Position numbers and translations under genes: made by a program | Notes under the pieces: generated by a model | What the model was told of the DNA's origin: nothing | The model's input: only the letters and a program-made list of their open reading frames with translations | The model's database searches: none | NCBI RefSeq assembly: GCF_002802965.1 | Contig: NZ_NXGA01000001.1 | Coordinates: forward strand, 1,769,562 to 1,833,561 | Source: Sporolactobacillus pectinivorans | Lineage (GTDB): Bacteria; Bacillota; Bacilli; Bacillales; Sporolactobacillaceae | Direction: 5' to 3' | DNA: 64,000 bases | Shown: piece by piece, positions 1 to 10,200 of the stretch | Position numbering within the stretch: the first letter of the stretch is position 1 | Layout of the letters: each line of letters begins with the position of its first letter

Positions 1-1127
1 TGGTCGGCCGCCTGACCAGTGGCGTGAAAGGGCTTTTTAAAGCGCATGGTATTGAACTTGTGGAAGGCGAGGCATTGTTTGTCGAACCGGATGTCGTCCG
101 GGTCAATCATGGGTATGAATCATCACGCTTTAAATTTAATCATTGCATCATTGCTACAGGATCAACTCCGATTGAAATTCCCGGATTTAAATGGAGCGAT
201 CGGGTGATTTCTTCCACCGGTGCTCTGGCATTGAAAGAAGTACCGAAAAAACTGGTTGTCATCGGCGGTGGATATATCGGCATTGAACTCAGTTCCGCTT
301 TTGCCGGATTTGGCACAGAAGTGGTTATTTTGGAAGGAACACCTTCAATCCTGCCGGCATTTGAAAAGCGGCTGATTGCCCCTGTCAAGAAGAAGCTGAA
401 GGCAAAAGGTGTGACTGTCTACACTGAGGCGCTGGCAAAAAGTGTGGAGGAATCGTCAACCGGTGTAAAAGTAACAGCCGAAGTTAAAGGTGTTCTCCAA
501 ATATTTGATGCGGACTATGTCATGGTTACCGTTGGAAGACGGCCGAATACAAAAGAAATCGGTCTTGACCTTGCGGAAGTTGAAACAACAGATCGAGGTC
601 TGATCAAAGTAGACAAACAAGGAAAAACCAGCAATGATAAAATATATGCCATTGGCGACATTGTACCCGGCCTTGCTCTTGCACACAAAGCCTCTTACGA
701 AGGGAAAGTGGTCGCTGAGGCAATCAGCGGAGAACCTTCTGAAGTTGATTACCGGGCAATGCCGGCGGTCGTTTTCTCAGATCCGGAAATTGCTTCAGTC
801 GGCTTATCTGAGGAAGAAGCAGTGAAAAAAGGGTACGAAATAAAAACTGGCCAGTTTCCGTTTGCGGCAAACGGGCGCGCGCTATCGCTTGGTGACCCTG
901 ACGGCTTTCTGAAGCTTGTCACCCGTGCGTCAGACGGACTGATCCTTGGCGCCCAGATTGTCGGTACTAATGCAAGCGACATAATTGCGGAATTCGGGCT
1001 TGCCATTGAGTCCGGAATGACTGCTGAAGATATCGCTTTGACGATCCATGCCCACCCAACATTGGGCGAAATGGCTATGGAAGCGGCCGAAGTGGCTCTG
1101 GGAAAACCCATTCATATTGCTAAGTGA
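1..1127 (+). CDS. pdhD: Dihydrolipoyl dehydrogenase (E3), C-terminal part
   Basis: This flavoprotein reoxidises the dihydrolipoyl groups of the pyruvate dehydrogenase complex and passes electrons to NAD+. The frame is open from the window edge, so the N-terminus with the FAD-binding fold and the redox CxxxxC is outside the window. Visible features are the ATGS stretch of the FAD domain, the NAD-binding GGGYIG motif (about base 264), the second FAD motif YAIGDIVPG, and the C-terminal dimer interface with the His-Glu catalytic pair in HAHPTLGE. The sequence follows B. subtilis PdhD closely to the end. The place upstream of an inositol phosphatase gene and typA supports pdhD rather than an acoin or branched-chain E3. 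A hairpin terminator follows. Confidence 0.96.
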   Translation, partial: VGRLTSGVKGLFKAHGIELVEGEALFVEPDVVRVNHGYESSRFKFNHCIIATGSTPIEIPGFKWSDRVISSTGALALKEVPKKLVVIGGGYIGIELSSAFAGFGTEVVILEGTPSILPAFEKRLIAPVKKKLKAKGVTVYTEALAKSVEESSTGVKVTAEVKGVLQIFDADYVMVTVGRRPNTKEIGLDLAEVETTDRGLIKVDKQGKTSNDKIYAIGDIVPGLALAHKASYEGKVVAEAISGEPSEVDYRAMPAVVFSDPEIASVGLSEEEAVKKGYEIKTGQFPFAANGRALSLGDPDGFLKLVTRASDGLILGAQIVGTNASDIIAEFGLAIESGMTAEDIALTIHAHPTLGEMAMEAAEVALGKPIHIAK

Positions 1128-1149
1128 ATCATTTGAAATTAAACGTGAT

Positions 1150-1186
1150 CAGACGGTTAAGAAGTTACTTATCCGTCTGGTTTTTT
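1150..1186 (+). terminator. Intrinsic terminator after pdhD
   Basis: The arms CAGACGG and CCGTCTG, extended by TAAG/CTTA across one T-T mismatch, are followed by a run of six T. It ends the pdh transcript. Confidence 0.85.
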
Positions 1187-1280
1187 ATACTATAGGCTAT
1201 GTTTAAATTCAATGTTGTTTTTGTCCTCCGTTGATTGGAGCGGAAAACAACAGACATGTTTAACAAAGCCATACTATAAA

Positions 1281-1350
1281 AAAAAGCAAAAAGCAAAAAG
1301 CAAAAAGCAAAAAGCAAAAAGCAAAAAGCAAAAAGCAAAAAGCAAAAAGC
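1281..1350 (+). repeat. Heptanucleotide tandem repeat, 10 copies of AAAAAGC
   Basis: Ten uninterrupted copies of AAAAAGC run with a strict 7-base period (GC at 1286, 1293 and so on to 1349). The tract is flanked by A-rich sequence. It lies in a gene-free stretch of about 440 bases between the pdhD terminator and the next small gene. No gene or clear promoter is visible in the rest of that stretch. Read in reverse it gives a repetitive Phe/Leu/Ala/Cys frame that is not a credible protein. Confidence 0.95.
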
Positions 1351-1633
1351 AAAAAACCACAAAAATTTAAATGATTTATAGTGTAAGCGCAGTTAATATT
1401 CATTCTTCGTCAGTTTTTTTTCACTTACCGCCATGGATTTATGATGGCTTTTCTTTGATAATCTCTGAAAAAATGGGTTCAGGCGTTTTAAAAAACAGGG
1501 ATTTAATAAGCAATAAGGAAGCCCGGTCCGCATAAAATGAATAAACAATAAAATTAAGCGAAGCGGCCTTTTGAAAAGTCAGGTCCATTGAGCGCCCTTT
1601 AAATGAAAACTTAGAAGGGATGTGGCGGCAACG

Positions 1634-1822
1634 ATGAATCAAATCAATCAAACACTTAGCAGAAGAGACGCAGAAAAAAGAATTCCGATTGTGAGAAAGG
1701 AAATTGATACCCAACTGGCGACCTTGCATGACGCACTGCTTCAAAAGGATATGAAAACTATAGAGTTATGCAAACAAAAGCTGGAGGAACTAAGACGGGA
1801 AATGCTCCTGCTTGAGATCTGA
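1634..1822 (+). CDS. Small charged, helix-rich protein of unknown function
   Basis: The product is about 62 residues, rich in Lys, Glu, Arg and Leu, with heptad-like spacing in the second half that suggests a short coiled coil. It has no signal peptide or membrane segment. I do not recognise a family with confidence. In B. subtilis this locus, between pdhD and the inositol phosphatase gene, also carries small uncharacterised genes, but I cannot assign a one-to-one match. The ATG at 1634 is preceded by GGCGG; a GTG at 1622 in the same frame, just after AAGGG, is the alternative. A terminator follows closely, which supports a real transcription unit. Confidence 0.6.
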   Translation: MNQINQTLSRRDAEKRIPIVRKEIDTQLATLHDALLQKDMKTIELCKQKLEELRREMLLLEI

Positions 1823-1863
1823 AGGCATCCATATTTGCATTGGCTGCTGATAGCCGTTAAATA

Positions 1864-1892
1864 AATCATCGCTGACAGGCGGTGATTTTTTC
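1864..1892 (+). terminator. Intrinsic terminator after the small gene
   Basis: AATCATCGC pairs with GCGGTGATT (one G-T pair) around a TGACAG loop, followed by a T-rich tract. Confidence 0.8.
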
Positions 1893-2006
1893 TTTTTTAG
1901 CAGAAATGCGTTACTATCTATTTGTGAGCGTTGTAGCGAATAAAGCGAAGCATCGGGGGAGTTTTGTGCCATTCGATACAGCGACCAGTCCAGTCAGGAG
2001 AGTGGA

Positions 2007-2849
2007 ATGAATATGGATCATAAAGATTGGCGTGAACTTCACGATAGCGTAGTTGAGTGGATTCTGCAGGCAGGGAATAAACTGAGGTCTTCCCTTTCAT
2101 CACCGCTTGAAGTGAGTGTCAAAACAGCCTATAACGATTTAGTGACTAATATGGATAAAACCATAGAGCAGTTTTTGATCGGAAAAATCAGGGAAAGCTA
2201 CCCTGATAGCAAAGTGATTTCAGAAGAGGGGTTTGGCGATGCCCCTGAGAATCTTGATGGAATGCTCTGGTTTGTTGACCCGATCGACGGCACATTGAAC
2301 TATGTTATGCAAAAACGCTTCTTTGCCATTTCGATCGGTGTTTATGAAAACGGAAAAGGGAAAGCCGCCTTTGTTTATGATGTTATGGCTAATGAGCTGT
2401 TTCATTGCATCAGTGGTTTTGGTGCCTATCGTAATCAGCAAAGGTTATTGAATTTGCAGCCGATAAAAGTTGAAGATTCGCTGATCGATCTCAGCATGTC
2501 ATGGATCAAACCGAACAGGCGGATTGATCCGGATATTTTAACTGATATTATACGCAGAAGCAGCGGAACAAGAGCTTACGGAGCGGCATCCATCGAACTT
2601 GCCTATGTTGCTGCCGGAATCATTGACGCTTATTTTACAATGCGTCTGTCTCCATGGGACTACGCTGCAGGCCTGATCCTGATTCGTGAAGTCGGAGGCA
2701 TTGCAACAAGGGCTGACGGAAGCCCGATTAATCTGCTATCCCGGACGTCCGTTCTTACGTCAGGCCGTTTTCTGCATCATGAGATTGAAAATCATATCCA
2801 GGCGCAGGTGGCCGCGGGAAAATTTCTGAAAGAGCCGCCACAATTCTAA
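2007..2849 (+). CDS. suhB: Inositol monophosphatase family protein
   Basis: This is a member of the Mg2+-dependent, lithium-sensitive sugar-phosphatase superfamily (IMPase/SuhB/CysQ/FBPase IV), probably cytoplasmic. The metal-binding set is complete: DLVTNMD near residue 45, the EE pair in VISEEGFG, DPIDGTLNY near residue 92, and WDYAAG near residue 215. At 280 residues it is slightly longer than the usual 260-270. The physiological substrate cannot be told from sequence; in B. subtilis the gene at this locus is yktC/suhB. The ATG at 2007 follows AGGAG with a 6-base gap. It converges on ylaF with only 15 bases between the stop codons. Confidence 0.9.
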   Translation: MNMDHKDWRELHDSVVEWILQAGNKLRSSLSSPLEVSVKTAYNDLVTNMDKTIEQFLIGKIRESYPDSKVISEEGFGDAPENLDGMLWFVDPIDGTLNYVMQKRFFAISIGVYENGKGKAAFVYDVMANELFHCISGFGAYRNQQRLLNLQPIKVEDSLIDLSMSWIKPNRRIDPDILTDIIRRSSGTRAYGAASIELAYVAAGIIDAYFTMRLSPWDYAAGLILIREVGGIATRADGSPINLLSRTSVLTSGRFLHHEIENHIQAQVAAGKFLKEPPQF

Positions 2850-2864
2850 AGAAACGATACCTGA

Positions 2865-3044
2865 TTATTTATTCTTCTGGGATTTCTGCAGGCGGCTTTT
2901 TACGAAGAAACCCAGCCACATGAACAAAATTACGGCAAAAACGCTGGATAACGTAACGAGCGGATTGCCGTAAGCGATGCCGCCGCCAACGCCAATTAAG
3001 CTAACAACGACGAGTAAGGCGAGAAAGAAAAACAGACTGCGCAT
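2865..3044 (-). CDS. ylaF: Small two-helix membrane protein, YlaF/DUF5325 type
   Basis: The 59-residue product has two hydrophobic segments (about residues 3-18 and 24-42) separated by a Gly-rich turn, and a short basic C-terminal tail. Size, topology and position next to typA match YlaF of B. subtilis, whose function is unknown. The ATG at 3044 has a perfect AGGAGGTG upstream at a good distance, so the seven-residue longer reading from 3065 is unlikely. It is divergent from typA and convergent with suhB. Confidence 0.75.
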   Translation of the reverse strand: MRSLFFFLALLVVVSLIGVGGGIAYGNPLVTLSSVFAVILFMWLGFFVKSRLQKSQKNK

Positions 3045-3239
3045 GATGGTTAACACCTCCTGCATTTATCATAAATTGAACAGACAAAATGTACAACATT
3101 TGATTACCGAAATGGGACATGAAAAAAGTTTTCAAGTGCTATACAGGAATTGACAAAGTGGGTTTCATTGTGAGAGAATAATTTGCATGTGTACGTTTCG
3201 GATATGGAAAGTTATTGGAAATGAGGAGAGTAAGAAGAA

Positions 3240-5093
3240 ATGACAAAACGCAGGGAAGAATTAAGAAATATTGCTATTATTGCACATGTCGACCACGGCA
3301 AAACGACGCTGGTAGACAAGCTATTGATGCAATCAGGAACATTTCGCGCGAATCAGCACATCCAGACTCGTGCGATGGATTCAAATGCAATTGAACGGGA
3401 ACGCGGCATTACCATATTAGCCAAAAACACGAGCATCACGTACAAGGATCATACAATAAATATTGTGGACACCCCAGGGCATGCTGATTTTGGCGGCGAA
3501 GTTGAGCGCATCATGAAAATGGTTGACGGTGTGCTGCTGCTCGTAGACGCTTATGAAGGCTGCATGCCACAGACACGGTTTGTTTTGAAAAAGGCGCTGG
3601 AGGAGCATCTGAAACCAATCGTCGTCGTAAACAAGATTGATAAGCCGATGGCCAGGCCAAAGGAAGTTGTGGATGAAGTCATAGACTTGTTTATTGATCT
3701 TGGTGCCGACGAAAGCCAGCTTGAATTCCCGGTTGTCTACACCTCTGCGGTTAACGGTGTAGCAGGAACTGATCCGGAACACGTCGATCAGGATATGAGT
3801 GTTGTTCTGGACATGATTCTGAAAGAAGTGCCGGCTCCGGTTGACAATCGCGATGAAGGCCTTCAGTTCCAGGTGACGATGCTCGACTACAATGACTATG
3901 TAGGACGTATTGGAATCGGACGTATTTATCGCGGCCAGATTAAGGTCGGCGAAGAAGCCGCTCTTGTAAAAAATGGTGGCAAGAGTGTGGAGAATTTCAG
4001 AATTACAAAATTGTTTGGCTATCATGCTTTGAAGAGATATGAAATCCAGGAGGCGTCTTCTGGAGATATTATCGCGATCACCGGTATTTCTGACATTGAT
4101 ATTGGCGATACGATTAATGACGTGAATAAAATCGACCCTCTTGCGCCGCTCCGGATTGATGAACCAACAATGAAAATGACTTTTCTGCCGAATACAAGCC
4201 CATTTGCGGGACAGGAAGGGGATTATGTCACTAGCCGGAAGATTGAAGACCGGCTGATGGCTGAAATGGAGCGCGATGTCAGCCTGAAAGTTGAGTCTGC
4301 ATCAGATTCTCATGATTCCTGGATCGTTTCCGGGCGAGGCGAACTGCATCTTTCAATTTTAATTGAAACTTTGCGTCGTGAAGGATATGAATTATCGGTT
4401 TCCAAACCGACAGTCATTACAAAAGAGATTGACGGGAAGCTTTGCGAGCCTTATGAATCAGTACAAATTGACGTTCCGGAAGAGTATGTTGGGGCGGTTA
4501 TTGAATCGTTTGGCCAGCGCAAAGCTGAACTGAAGGATATGAGGCAGGAGCAGCCGGGGCAGACGCGGCTGGTGTTCATGATCCCTTCGCGCGGCCTGAT
4601 TGGCTACAATCGCCAGTTCATGGCGGATACTCGCGGATATGGTATTATGAACCATACGTTTGATCACTTTGCCCCATTTATCAGGGAAGAGATCGGCGGG
4701 CGCAGGTCCGGTGTGCTTATTTCTATGGATCAGGGCCAGACGACAGCCTATTCACTTGCAGCACTTGAAGAACGCGGCGAAATGTTTGTCGCTCCGGGTG
4801 TCAATGTCTACGAAGGAATGATTGTTGGTGAACACAATCGTGAAAATGACCTGACCGTTAACGTAACACGTGCTAAACATGCAACCAACGTTCGTTCGTC
4901 AAATAAGGATTTCACAGTTACACTGAAAGAACCAAGAAAAATGTCACTTGAAGACTCGTTATCCTATCTGAACGACGACGAGTATTGTGAAATCACACCT
5001 CAAAGTGTCAGAATGCGCAAGAAAATCCTAAATAAGGGTGAACGTGAGCGTTACGAAAGACGGGGAAGCAAAATCCCGAAATTCAACGGTTGA
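3240..5093 (+). CDS. typA: Translational GTPase TypA/BipA
   Basis: This ribosome-associated GTPase is related to EF-G and LepA and is linked to large-subunit assembly and growth in the cold or under stress. The product has 617 residues. G1 is AHVDHGKTT (about 15-23), G2/switch I lies in ERERGITI (about 51-58), G3 is DTPGHADF (about 79), and G4 is NKID (about 130). Beta-barrel domain II, domains III and V, and the conserved C-terminal RNA-binding tail ending in [11 protein letters not shown] complete the family's full length. A TTGACA at 3150 may be part of its promoter, but no good -10 stands at the right distance. Confidence 0.97.
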   Translation: MTKRREELRNIAIIAHVDHGKTTLVDKLLMQSGTFRANQHIQTRAMDSNAIERERGITILAKNTSITYKDHTINIVDTPGHADFGGEVERIMKMVDGVLLLVDAYEGCMPQTRFVLKKALEEHLKPIVVVNKIDKPMARPKEVVDEVIDLFIDLGADESQLEFPVVYTSAVNGVAGTDPEHVDQDMSVVLDMILKEVPAPVDNRDEGLQFQVTMLDYNDYVGRIGIGRIYRGQIKVGEEAALVKNGGKSVENFRITKLFGYHALKRYEIQEASSGDIIAITGISDIDIGDTINDVNKIDPLAPLRIDEPTMKMTFLPNTSPFAGQEGDYVTSRKIEDRLMAEMERDVSLKVESASDSHDSWIVSGRGELHLSILIETLRREGYELSVSKPTVITKEIDGKLCEPYESVQIDVPEEYVGAVIESFGQRKAELKDMRQEQPGQTRLVFMIPSRGLIGYNRQFMADTRGYGIMNHTFDHFAPFIREEIGGRRSGVLISMDQGQTTAYSLAALEERGEMFVAPGVNVYEGMIVGEHNRENDLTVNVTRAKHATNVRSSNKDFTVTLKEPRKMSLEDSLSYLNDDEYCEITPQSVRMRKKILNKGERERYERRGSKIPKFNG

Positions 5094-5119
5094 TTTTTAC
5101 TGAGATTCAGTCGGAAGAT

Positions 5120-5165
5120 AATAGAAAGAAGCGTCTGCAGTTTCCCGCAGACGCTTCTTTCTATT
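5120..5165. terminator. Bidirectional terminator between typA and ylaI
   Basis: A perfect 19-base inverted repeat (5120-5138 and 5147-5165) surrounds an 8-base loop. GC-rich bases near the loop and A/T-rich outer arms give U-rich ends on both strands. It separates the convergent typA and ylaI. Confidence 0.85.
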
Positions 5166-5277
5166 AGTAAACTATAAAAATCAAGGTGAGCTGCATCATT
5201 TTATCGGCAGAGTCCGATCAAAGAGGTGACGAAGCGATTCGCCGATGATCATTCTGTGATTTTTCGAATGCCCTCTA

Positions 5278-5484
5278 TCAGCGGCTTAATTTTTTTTTAT
5301 CATCAGCTGGGAGATGGAGTGTGAATTTGCCCGTCGCCCAACGAGCCCGTGTCCGTTCACTTATTCTGCTGTAACAGTCATTGCACATGAATGTATGAAT
5401 CGGACGGTTTCTCAGACGCTTGGCAAGCGGAGACTGATCATCAAGATGGCAGACTTTTTCACATAACACGCATTTAACTTTCAT
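5278..5484 (-). CDS. ylaI: YlaI-type small zinc-ribbon protein (DUF2197)
   Basis: The 68-residue product has two cysteine pairs, CVLC near the N-terminus and CNDC around residue 36, spaced like a small zinc ribbon. The core stretch AKRLRNRPIHT is very close to YlaI of B. subtilis. Function is unknown. The start has AAGGGGG upstream. It is transcribed against its neighbours and ends towards the terminator shared with typA. Confidence 0.85.
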   Translation of the reverse strand: MKVKCVLCEKVCHLDDQSPLAKRLRNRPIHTFMCNDCYSRISERTRARWATGKFTLHLPADDKKKLSR

Positions 5485-5702
5485 GGGATAACCCCCTTCA
5501 ACGAATCTTAGTATAACAGTTTTCAGAAGTTTAGGCGAAATTTATCCATAAATAAATGAATGCTCGCCCTTCTTAATTCTGTGGGAGGCCAGGCAAAGTA
5601 CAACCCGGGGTTCATTTGCTGTCCATGATTATTCTTGCTTTTTAAGAGTGTAGAAGGTAAGATTAAAAATAGGAAAAATTAAGGTAACAGGGGGGGATCA
5701 AA

Positions 5703-5984
5703 TTGTCCGTTGAAATAATGGTAGGCCGACGTGAAAAAGCCTACGAATTGCTGCAGGCCGATGCGCAGAAAATTCTGAAGCTGATAGGGGTGCAGATGGA
5801 GAATTTGACACTGCCCCAGTGTCCTCTATACGAAGAAGTGCTGGACACGCAAATGTTCGGCCTTTCACGTGAGATTGATTTTGCAGTTCGTTTAGGCCTT
5901 GTGCGTGCCGATGAGGGTAAAGAATTATTGAGTTCTTTAGAGAGGCAAGTCTCTGCTCTTCATGAGGCATCAACGCGGAAATAA
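5703..5984 (+). CDS. ylaN: YlaN, UPF0358 family, Fur-linked iron-responsive protein
   Basis: The 93-residue all-helical protein is nearly identical in its core ([28 protein letters not shown]) to YlaN. Published work in Staphylococcus aureus and B. subtilis connects YlaN to iron homeostasis through the Fur repressor; that role is carried over from family knowledge. The start codon is TTG at 5703, preceded by a run of six G. It lies upstream of ftsW as in B. subtilis, with its own terminator between. Confidence 0.93.
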   Translation: MSVEIMVGRREKAYELLQADAQKILKLIGVQMENLTLPQCPLYEEVLDTQMFGLSREIDFAVRLGLVRADEGKELLSSLERQVSALHEASTRK

Positions 5985-5990
5985 ATGATT

Positions 5991-6037
5991 GCCCAAACTC
6001 CATCCCTCTTTCAAGGGGGCAGTTTGGGCTTTTTTTC
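5991..6037 (+). terminator. Intrinsic terminator after ylaN
   Basis: GCCCAAACT pairs with AGTTTGGGC, with a GC-rich internal part, followed by seven T. Confidence 0.88.
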
Positions 6038-6121
6038 AGCAATTATTTTGCTGAGAATGGGTTTTTTTTCTGTATGTTTTGCAACTTTTTCTCTTGGAAA
6101 TGATTGAACTGGGTGAGCCGT

Positions 6122-7285
6122 ATGATTAAAAAGCTTTTTCTGCATTACGATTATTCTTTTCTTGTAGTGATGATGCTCCTGATCAGTTTTGGCATGATCA
6201 TGATTTACAGTGCCGGTTCAGTATGGGCCACCTTGATTTATAAAAATGCATCGCCGGATTATTTTTTTGTCCGCCAGATGATCTGGTTTGTCGGTGCCGC
6301 TTTTTTTGGCTTGATCGGCCTTCTGGTTCCCTACCAGGCTTATCGGTCCGCTGTAAAACCGCTGCTTATTTGTTCGCTGGGCTTGCTCATCCTGCTTTAT
6401 TTCGCAGGCAGTACGTCAAACAACGCGCAGTCCTGGTTAAATATCGGCTTTTTTAATCTTCAACCGTCGGAATTTGTCAAAATTACGATCATTTTCTATT
6501 TGGCATCAGTTTTTTCGAATAAACAAAAGACAATTTCAAAATTTTCGACATCCGTCGCCCCTCCTCTGATTGTTGTGTCTGTTTTTTTTGTTATCATTGC
6601 TAAAGAACCGGATTTGGGGACCGCTATGATTATCATTGCCATTTCCTTTGCGATGATTCTTTGCGCCGGGTTAAAAATGAAACATCTTATATGGCTTATG
6701 GGCGGAAGCGGTATACTTGTTTATCTTTATTTTACGAAGTTGTTATCAGCCAATGAGGCTGGAAGGTTTACAGCGGCCTATGATCCCTTTGCCGTTGCAA
6801 ATTCGACAGGACGGCAGCTGATTAATTCTTATATTGCTATTGCATCCGGAGGTCTGCTTGGAAAGGGACTAGGTAGAAGTATTGAAAAAACAGGATTTCT
6901 GCCCGAGCCGCAGACAGATTTTATCATCGCGATTATTGGAGAAGAACTGGGCCTGATCGGCGTTCTTTTTGTGGTGCTTTGTATCGCTTATCTGGTTTTT
7001 CGTGGATTTGTGACGGCAATCCGCTGTAAAGATGTCTTTGGCAGCCTGCTTGCAATAGGTATTTCCAGCATGGTGGCGGTGCAGACTCTTGTCAATCTGG
7101 GCGTTGCGACTGGCTTGCTGCCGCTTACCGGAGTACCTCTGCCGTTCATCAGCTACGGCGGCTCGTCATTGGTTGTTATGGTTTTTTCAATCTGTGTTCT
7201 GATGAATATTTCTGCGTTTGTCAATATGAAGAGGACGTCCAGTACAACAGAAGGGAAGAGAGAGAATGTTGAAGCGTACGATTAA
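6122..7285 (+). CDS. ftsW: FtsW, septal peptidoglycan glycosyltransferase (SEDS family)
   Basis: This polytopic membrane enzyme polymerises lipid II at the division septum together with a class B PBP. About ten membrane segments are visible. Family signatures are NAQSWLNIG, the QPSEFVK motif near residue 120, the catalytic Asp in EPDLGTA, PEPQTDFI and the C-terminal GVPLPFISYGGSS. The N-terminus MIKKLFLHYDYS matches B. subtilis FtsW (MLKKMLKSYDYS), so I chose ATG 6122 (upstream GGGTGAG) over an in-frame TTG at 6104. As in B. subtilis it lies apart from the dcw cluster, next to pycA; the spoVE paralogue is at 38.2 kb. Its end overlaps the pycA start by 20 bases. Confidence 0.94.
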   Translation: MIKKLFLHYDYSFLVVMMLLISFGMIMIYSAGSVWATLIYKNASPDYFFVRQMIWFVGAAFFGLIGLLVPYQAYRSAVKPLLICSLGLLILLYFAGSTSNNAQSWLNIGFFNLQPSEFVKITIIFYLASVFSNKQKTISKFSTSVAPPLIVVSVFFVIIAKEPDLGTAMIIIAISFAMILCAGLKMKHLIWLMGGSGILVYLYFTKLLSANEAGRFTAAYDPFAVANSTGRQLINSYIAIASGGLLGKGLGRSIEKTGFLPEPQTDFIIAIIGEELGLIGVLFVVLCIAYLVFRGFVTAIRCKDVFGSLLAIGISSMVAVQTLVNLGVATGLLPLTGVPLPFISYGGSSLVVMVFSICVLMNISAFVNMKRTSSTTEGKRENVEAYD

Positions 7286-10200
7286 AAAACTGCTTGTTGC
7301 CAATCGCGGTGAGATAGCGATTCGTATCTGCCGTGCGTGCAATGAACTGGGTATCCGGACAGTTGCCATATATTCCAAGGAAGATATTGGTTCCTATCAC
7401 CGCTATAAAGCGGATGAGTCTTACCTTGTCGGTAAAGATAAAAAACCGATCGAAGCCTATCTGGATATTGAAGGCATCATCGAGATCGCCAAAGCGCACC
7501 AAGTAGATGCCATTCATCCCGGGTACGGTTTTCTTTCTGAAAACGCAGAATTTGCCGGACGCTGCAAGGAGGAGGGCATTATCTTTGTCGGGCCGAAATC
7601 TGAACATCTGGTAACCTTTGGTGATAAGTCTGCAGCCAGAGAAGCAGCTGTCAGTGCAGGGATACCGGTTATTCCCGGTTCGGGCGGGCCGGTTAAGTCT
7701 GTGGATGAGGTAAAGGCTTTTGGCGCGGAACATGGCTACCCGATCATTATAAAAGCCGTTCTTGGCGGCGGTGGACGCGGCATGCGTATTGTCCGCAGTG
7801 AAAATAGTGTGGATGAAGCTTATGCCCGTGCTTCTTCTGAAGCGAAACAGACTTTTGGTAAAGAAGACGTCTACGTTGAAAAGTATTTGGATAATCCCCG
7901 CCATATAGAAGTTCAGGTCATTGCCGATGATTCCGGAGAAACAGTGCATCTTTACGAGAGGGACTGCTCGGTGCAGCGCCGCCATCAGAAAGTTGTCGAA
8001 GTTGCTCCGAGCCGTGGGCTTGGAGAAAAACTGCGCCTCGAAATATGTGAAGCTGCCGTAAACCTGATGAAAAGCGTTCATTATCTCAATGCCGGGACCG
8101 TCGAATTTCTAGTTGTTCCGACGGGAAGCTTTTACTTTATCGAAGTAAACCCGCGCGTTCAAGTTGAACACACGATCACTGAATTGATCACAGGCATTGA
8201 TATCGTTCAATCTCAAATATTTATTGCTGAAGGGTACGGCCTTCATGAAGATCCGGTTCTCATTCCGGAGCAGAAAGAAATCCACACATACGGCTATGCC
8301 ATCCAGTGCCGGGTAACGACAGAAGACCCTGCCAATAACTTCATGCCGGATACCGGTAAGATTGTTGCTTACCGAAGCGGTGGCGGTTTCGGAGTCCGGC
8401 TTGATGCCGGCAACGCTTTTACGGGATCGGTGATCACGCCCTACTATGATTCCTTACTTGTGAAGCTTTCTACTCTGGCGATGACTTTCAAAGGTGCTGC
8501 GGCAAAAATGCTTCGCAATCTTAAAGAGTTCCGGATTAGAGGAATAAAAACCAATATTCCCTTTTTGATCAATGTGGTCCAGCATCCCGCTTTTCTTTCA
8601 GGAAACGTATCGACAACGTTTATTGATGAGACTCCTGAGCTTTTCTCATTTGAAAAGAGCCTCGACCGCGGGACTAAAATGCTGACTTATATTGGCAATA
8701 TTACAATCAACGGTTATCCTGGTATACAAAAAAATAAGAAACCGGTGTTTGATGCGCCGCCGATTCCCGAGATCAAGCTGTCTGATCGCTTTCCATCCGG
8801 TACAAAACAAATTTTGGAACAGCTGGGTGCTGAGGGTATATCAAAGTGGATTCTGGAGCAACCGCATGTCCTGTTGACAGATACAACCTTCAGGGACGCG
8901 CATCAGAGTCTTCTTGCAACAAGAATGCGCAGTAAGGACATTGTCCGTGTAGCGGCGCAGACCGCCCATTTGCTGCCTAACCTGTTTTCTGAAGAAGCAT
9001 GGGGCGGGGCGACTTTTGATACGGCTTATCGTTTCCTGCGTGAAGATCCTTGGGCCAGACTTCGGGCAATACGCCAAAAAATGCCGAATATCCTTCTGCA
9101 GATGCTGCTTCGCGGGTCGAATGCCGTCGGTTATAAAAACTATCCCGATAACCTGATTAAAGCTTTTGTCAGTGAAGCTGCCAAAGAAGGCGTAGATGTT
9201 TTTCGCGTGTTTGACAGCCTGAACTGGCTGGAGGGCATGCGCGTCTCAATGGAGGCAGTCATTGAAAGCGGAAAGATCGCCGAAGGGACGATGTGCTATA
9301 CAGGCGATATACTCGATGGGGCACGGACAAAATATAATCTTGAATATTATAAAAAACTGGCTAAAGACATGGAGTCAGCCGGTGCCCACATTCTGGGCAT
9401 CAAGGATATGGCCGGGCTGCTGAAACCGGAAGCTGCCTACCGCCTCATTTCTGAACTGAAAGATACTGTTTCGATACCGATTCACCTCCATACACATGAC
9501 ACAAGCGGAAACGGGGTCTACACTTATGTCCGCGCCATTGATGCGGGCGTAGATATTGTCGATGTCGCAGTCGAAGCTCTTGCCGGCATGACTTCCCAGC
9601 CGAGTGCAAACTCGGTTTACTATGCACTTGGCAGTCATGAACGGAAACCGGATATAGCTATTTCCGCCCTTGAATCACTCAGCCACTACTGGGAAAAGGT
9701 TCGCCAATATTATTTTCCTTTTGAGAGCGGCATGAAGACATCGAATGCTGAAATTTATAAATTGGAAATGCCCGGCGGCCAATACAGCAACCTTCGTCAG
9801 CAGGCCATTGCTGTCGGACTGGGGGAGAGGTTTGAAGAAGTCAAGGACATGTACCGACGCGTCAATCTTCTTTTCGGCGATATTGTCAAAGTCACCCCGT
9901 CATCGAAGGTCGTCGGTGATATGACGCTTTATATGGTCCAGAATAACCTAAGCGAAGATGATGTTTTTGAACGGGGAGAAAAGCTGGACTTTCCAGATTC
10001 TGTCGTCAACTTTTTCATGGGAGAGCTTGGACAGCCTTATCGGGGCTTCCCAAGAGAATTGCAAAGTATTATTCTGAAGGGCAAAAAGCCACTGACCGAC
10101 CGTCCGGGAAAATTTTTGGATCCTGTTGATTTCAACGAAATCAAGGGAACACTGGAGGAAAAATTCGATCGGAAATTTGCTGCGTGTGAAGTGCTTTCCG

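Noticed and set aside
1165..1362. A 65-codon minus-strand frame of repeated Phe-Ala-Cys-Leu units
   Set aside because: It is only the translation of the AAAAAGC repeat, with no ribosome binding site or family resemblance.
3417..4025. A 202-codon minus-strand frame inside typA
   Set aside because: It lies fully within a highly conserved gene on the other strand and has no recognisable motif.
7221..8081. A 286-codon minus-strand frame across the ftsW/pycA junction
   Set aside because: It is antisense to two well-supported genes and has His/Phe/Asn-rich composition typical of shadow frames.
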